Origin: Methylocapsa sp. S129
Lineage (GTDB): Bacteria; Pseudomonadota; Alphaproteobacteria; Rhizobiales; Beijerinckiaceae
Assembly (NCBI RefSeq): GCF_009765995.1
Contig: NZ_LMUI01000020.1
Location: forward strand, 1 to 64,000
Direction: 5' to 3'
DNA length: 64,000 nt
The position numbers and the translations under genes are program-made. The notes under the pieces are model-generated. The model was not told the DNA's origin. It did not search any database and was given only the letters and a program-made list of their open reading frames with translations. Within the stretch, counting starts at the first letter, position 1, and each line of letters begins with the position of its first letter. Below, piece by piece: positions 63,904 to 64,000 of the stretch.

Positions 63904-64000
63904 TCAGACGAAGCCGATGCGCAGCACCGCATAGATGCAGGCCAGCGCCAGCGCGGCGGCAAAAACCAGATTGGCCATCAGGGCCCATTCCCGCGCGCGG
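63904..64000 (-). CDS. sdhD: Succinate dehydrogenase membrane anchor subunit (C-terminal part)
   Basis: Only the C-terminal 31 or so codons are in the window; the gene continues off the right edge. The visible part is a membrane segment (ANLVFAAALALACIYAVLRIGFV) with the C-terminal GFV. Placement immediately upstream of sdhA, with a 44-bp gap, fits the sdhCDAB order. Confidence 0.75.
   Translation of the reverse strand, partial: RAREWALMANLVFAAALALACIYAVLRIGFV

Overview
The window is GC-rich chromosomal DNA from an alphaproteobacterium, most likely of the order Hyphomicrobiales (a Beijerinckiaceae- or Methylocystaceae-like lineage is plausible but cannot be fixed from this sequence). The evidence is ALA-synthase (C4) heme synthesis, a cpa/tad pilus locus in Caulobacter/rhizobial gene order, CtrA-type TTAA-N7-TTAAC sites, HWE kinases, an IalB-family protein, and the blocks tsaB-rimI-plsC-miaB-phoH-ybeY-corC-lnt and lysC/ubiG.

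Layout. 1-1.3 kb: a frameshifted Ser/Thr phosphatase and small unknown genes. 1.47-6.43 kb (+): a four-gene branched-chain 2-oxoacid dehydrogenase operon (bkdA1-bkdA2-bkdB-lpdV) with translational overlaps. 6.46-11.4 kb (-): heme genes hemC, hemA, a cytochrome c gene, hemE and hemF, with an FNR/FixK-type box upstream of hemA. 11.6-13.5 kb (-): an HWE-type PAS sensor kinase followed by a single-domain receiver. 13.9-23.2 kb (-): a Flp pilus locus, flp-cpaA-cpaB-cpaC-cpaD-cpaE-cpaF-tadB-tadC, with CtrA-like sites upstream of flp and cpaB. 23.5-28.1 kb: dgoK and putA, convergent with abutting stops. 28.4-31.9 kb (+): a small unknown gene, an ABC exporter, a YqaA/DedA protein and DsbB. 31.9-36.8 kb (-): an unrecognised exported protein, rpoH, rluD and a homocysteine methyltransferase. 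37.1-43.5 kb: cspA with a clear terminator, xylB, a sterol-desaturase-like protein, a thioesterase, a DMT exporter, an SDR and a class 3 asparaginase. 43.6-52.9 kb (+): argB and the tsaB-to-lnt housekeeping block. 53-57.7 kb: lysC/ubiG, ialB, a quinone-oxidoreductase-like protein and a GNAT protein. 57.9-64 kb: the succinate dehydrogenase genes, interrupted.

The most unusual part is the right end. sdhD (partial) and sdhA are separated from sdhB by about 3.4 kb holding a divergent tetR/tautomerase pair with two operator-like palindromes, a tRNA-Gln-like gene with a broken anticodon arm, an unrecognised winged-helix-like gene with a small overlapping partner, three spaced copies of a 12-bp repeat that look like a transposon end, and two long intergenic inverted repeats. 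This looks like a hot spot where foreign or mobile DNA entered a core operon. Most of the rest is ordinary core genome. Gene functions come from recognition of family motifs in the translations; no database search was run.
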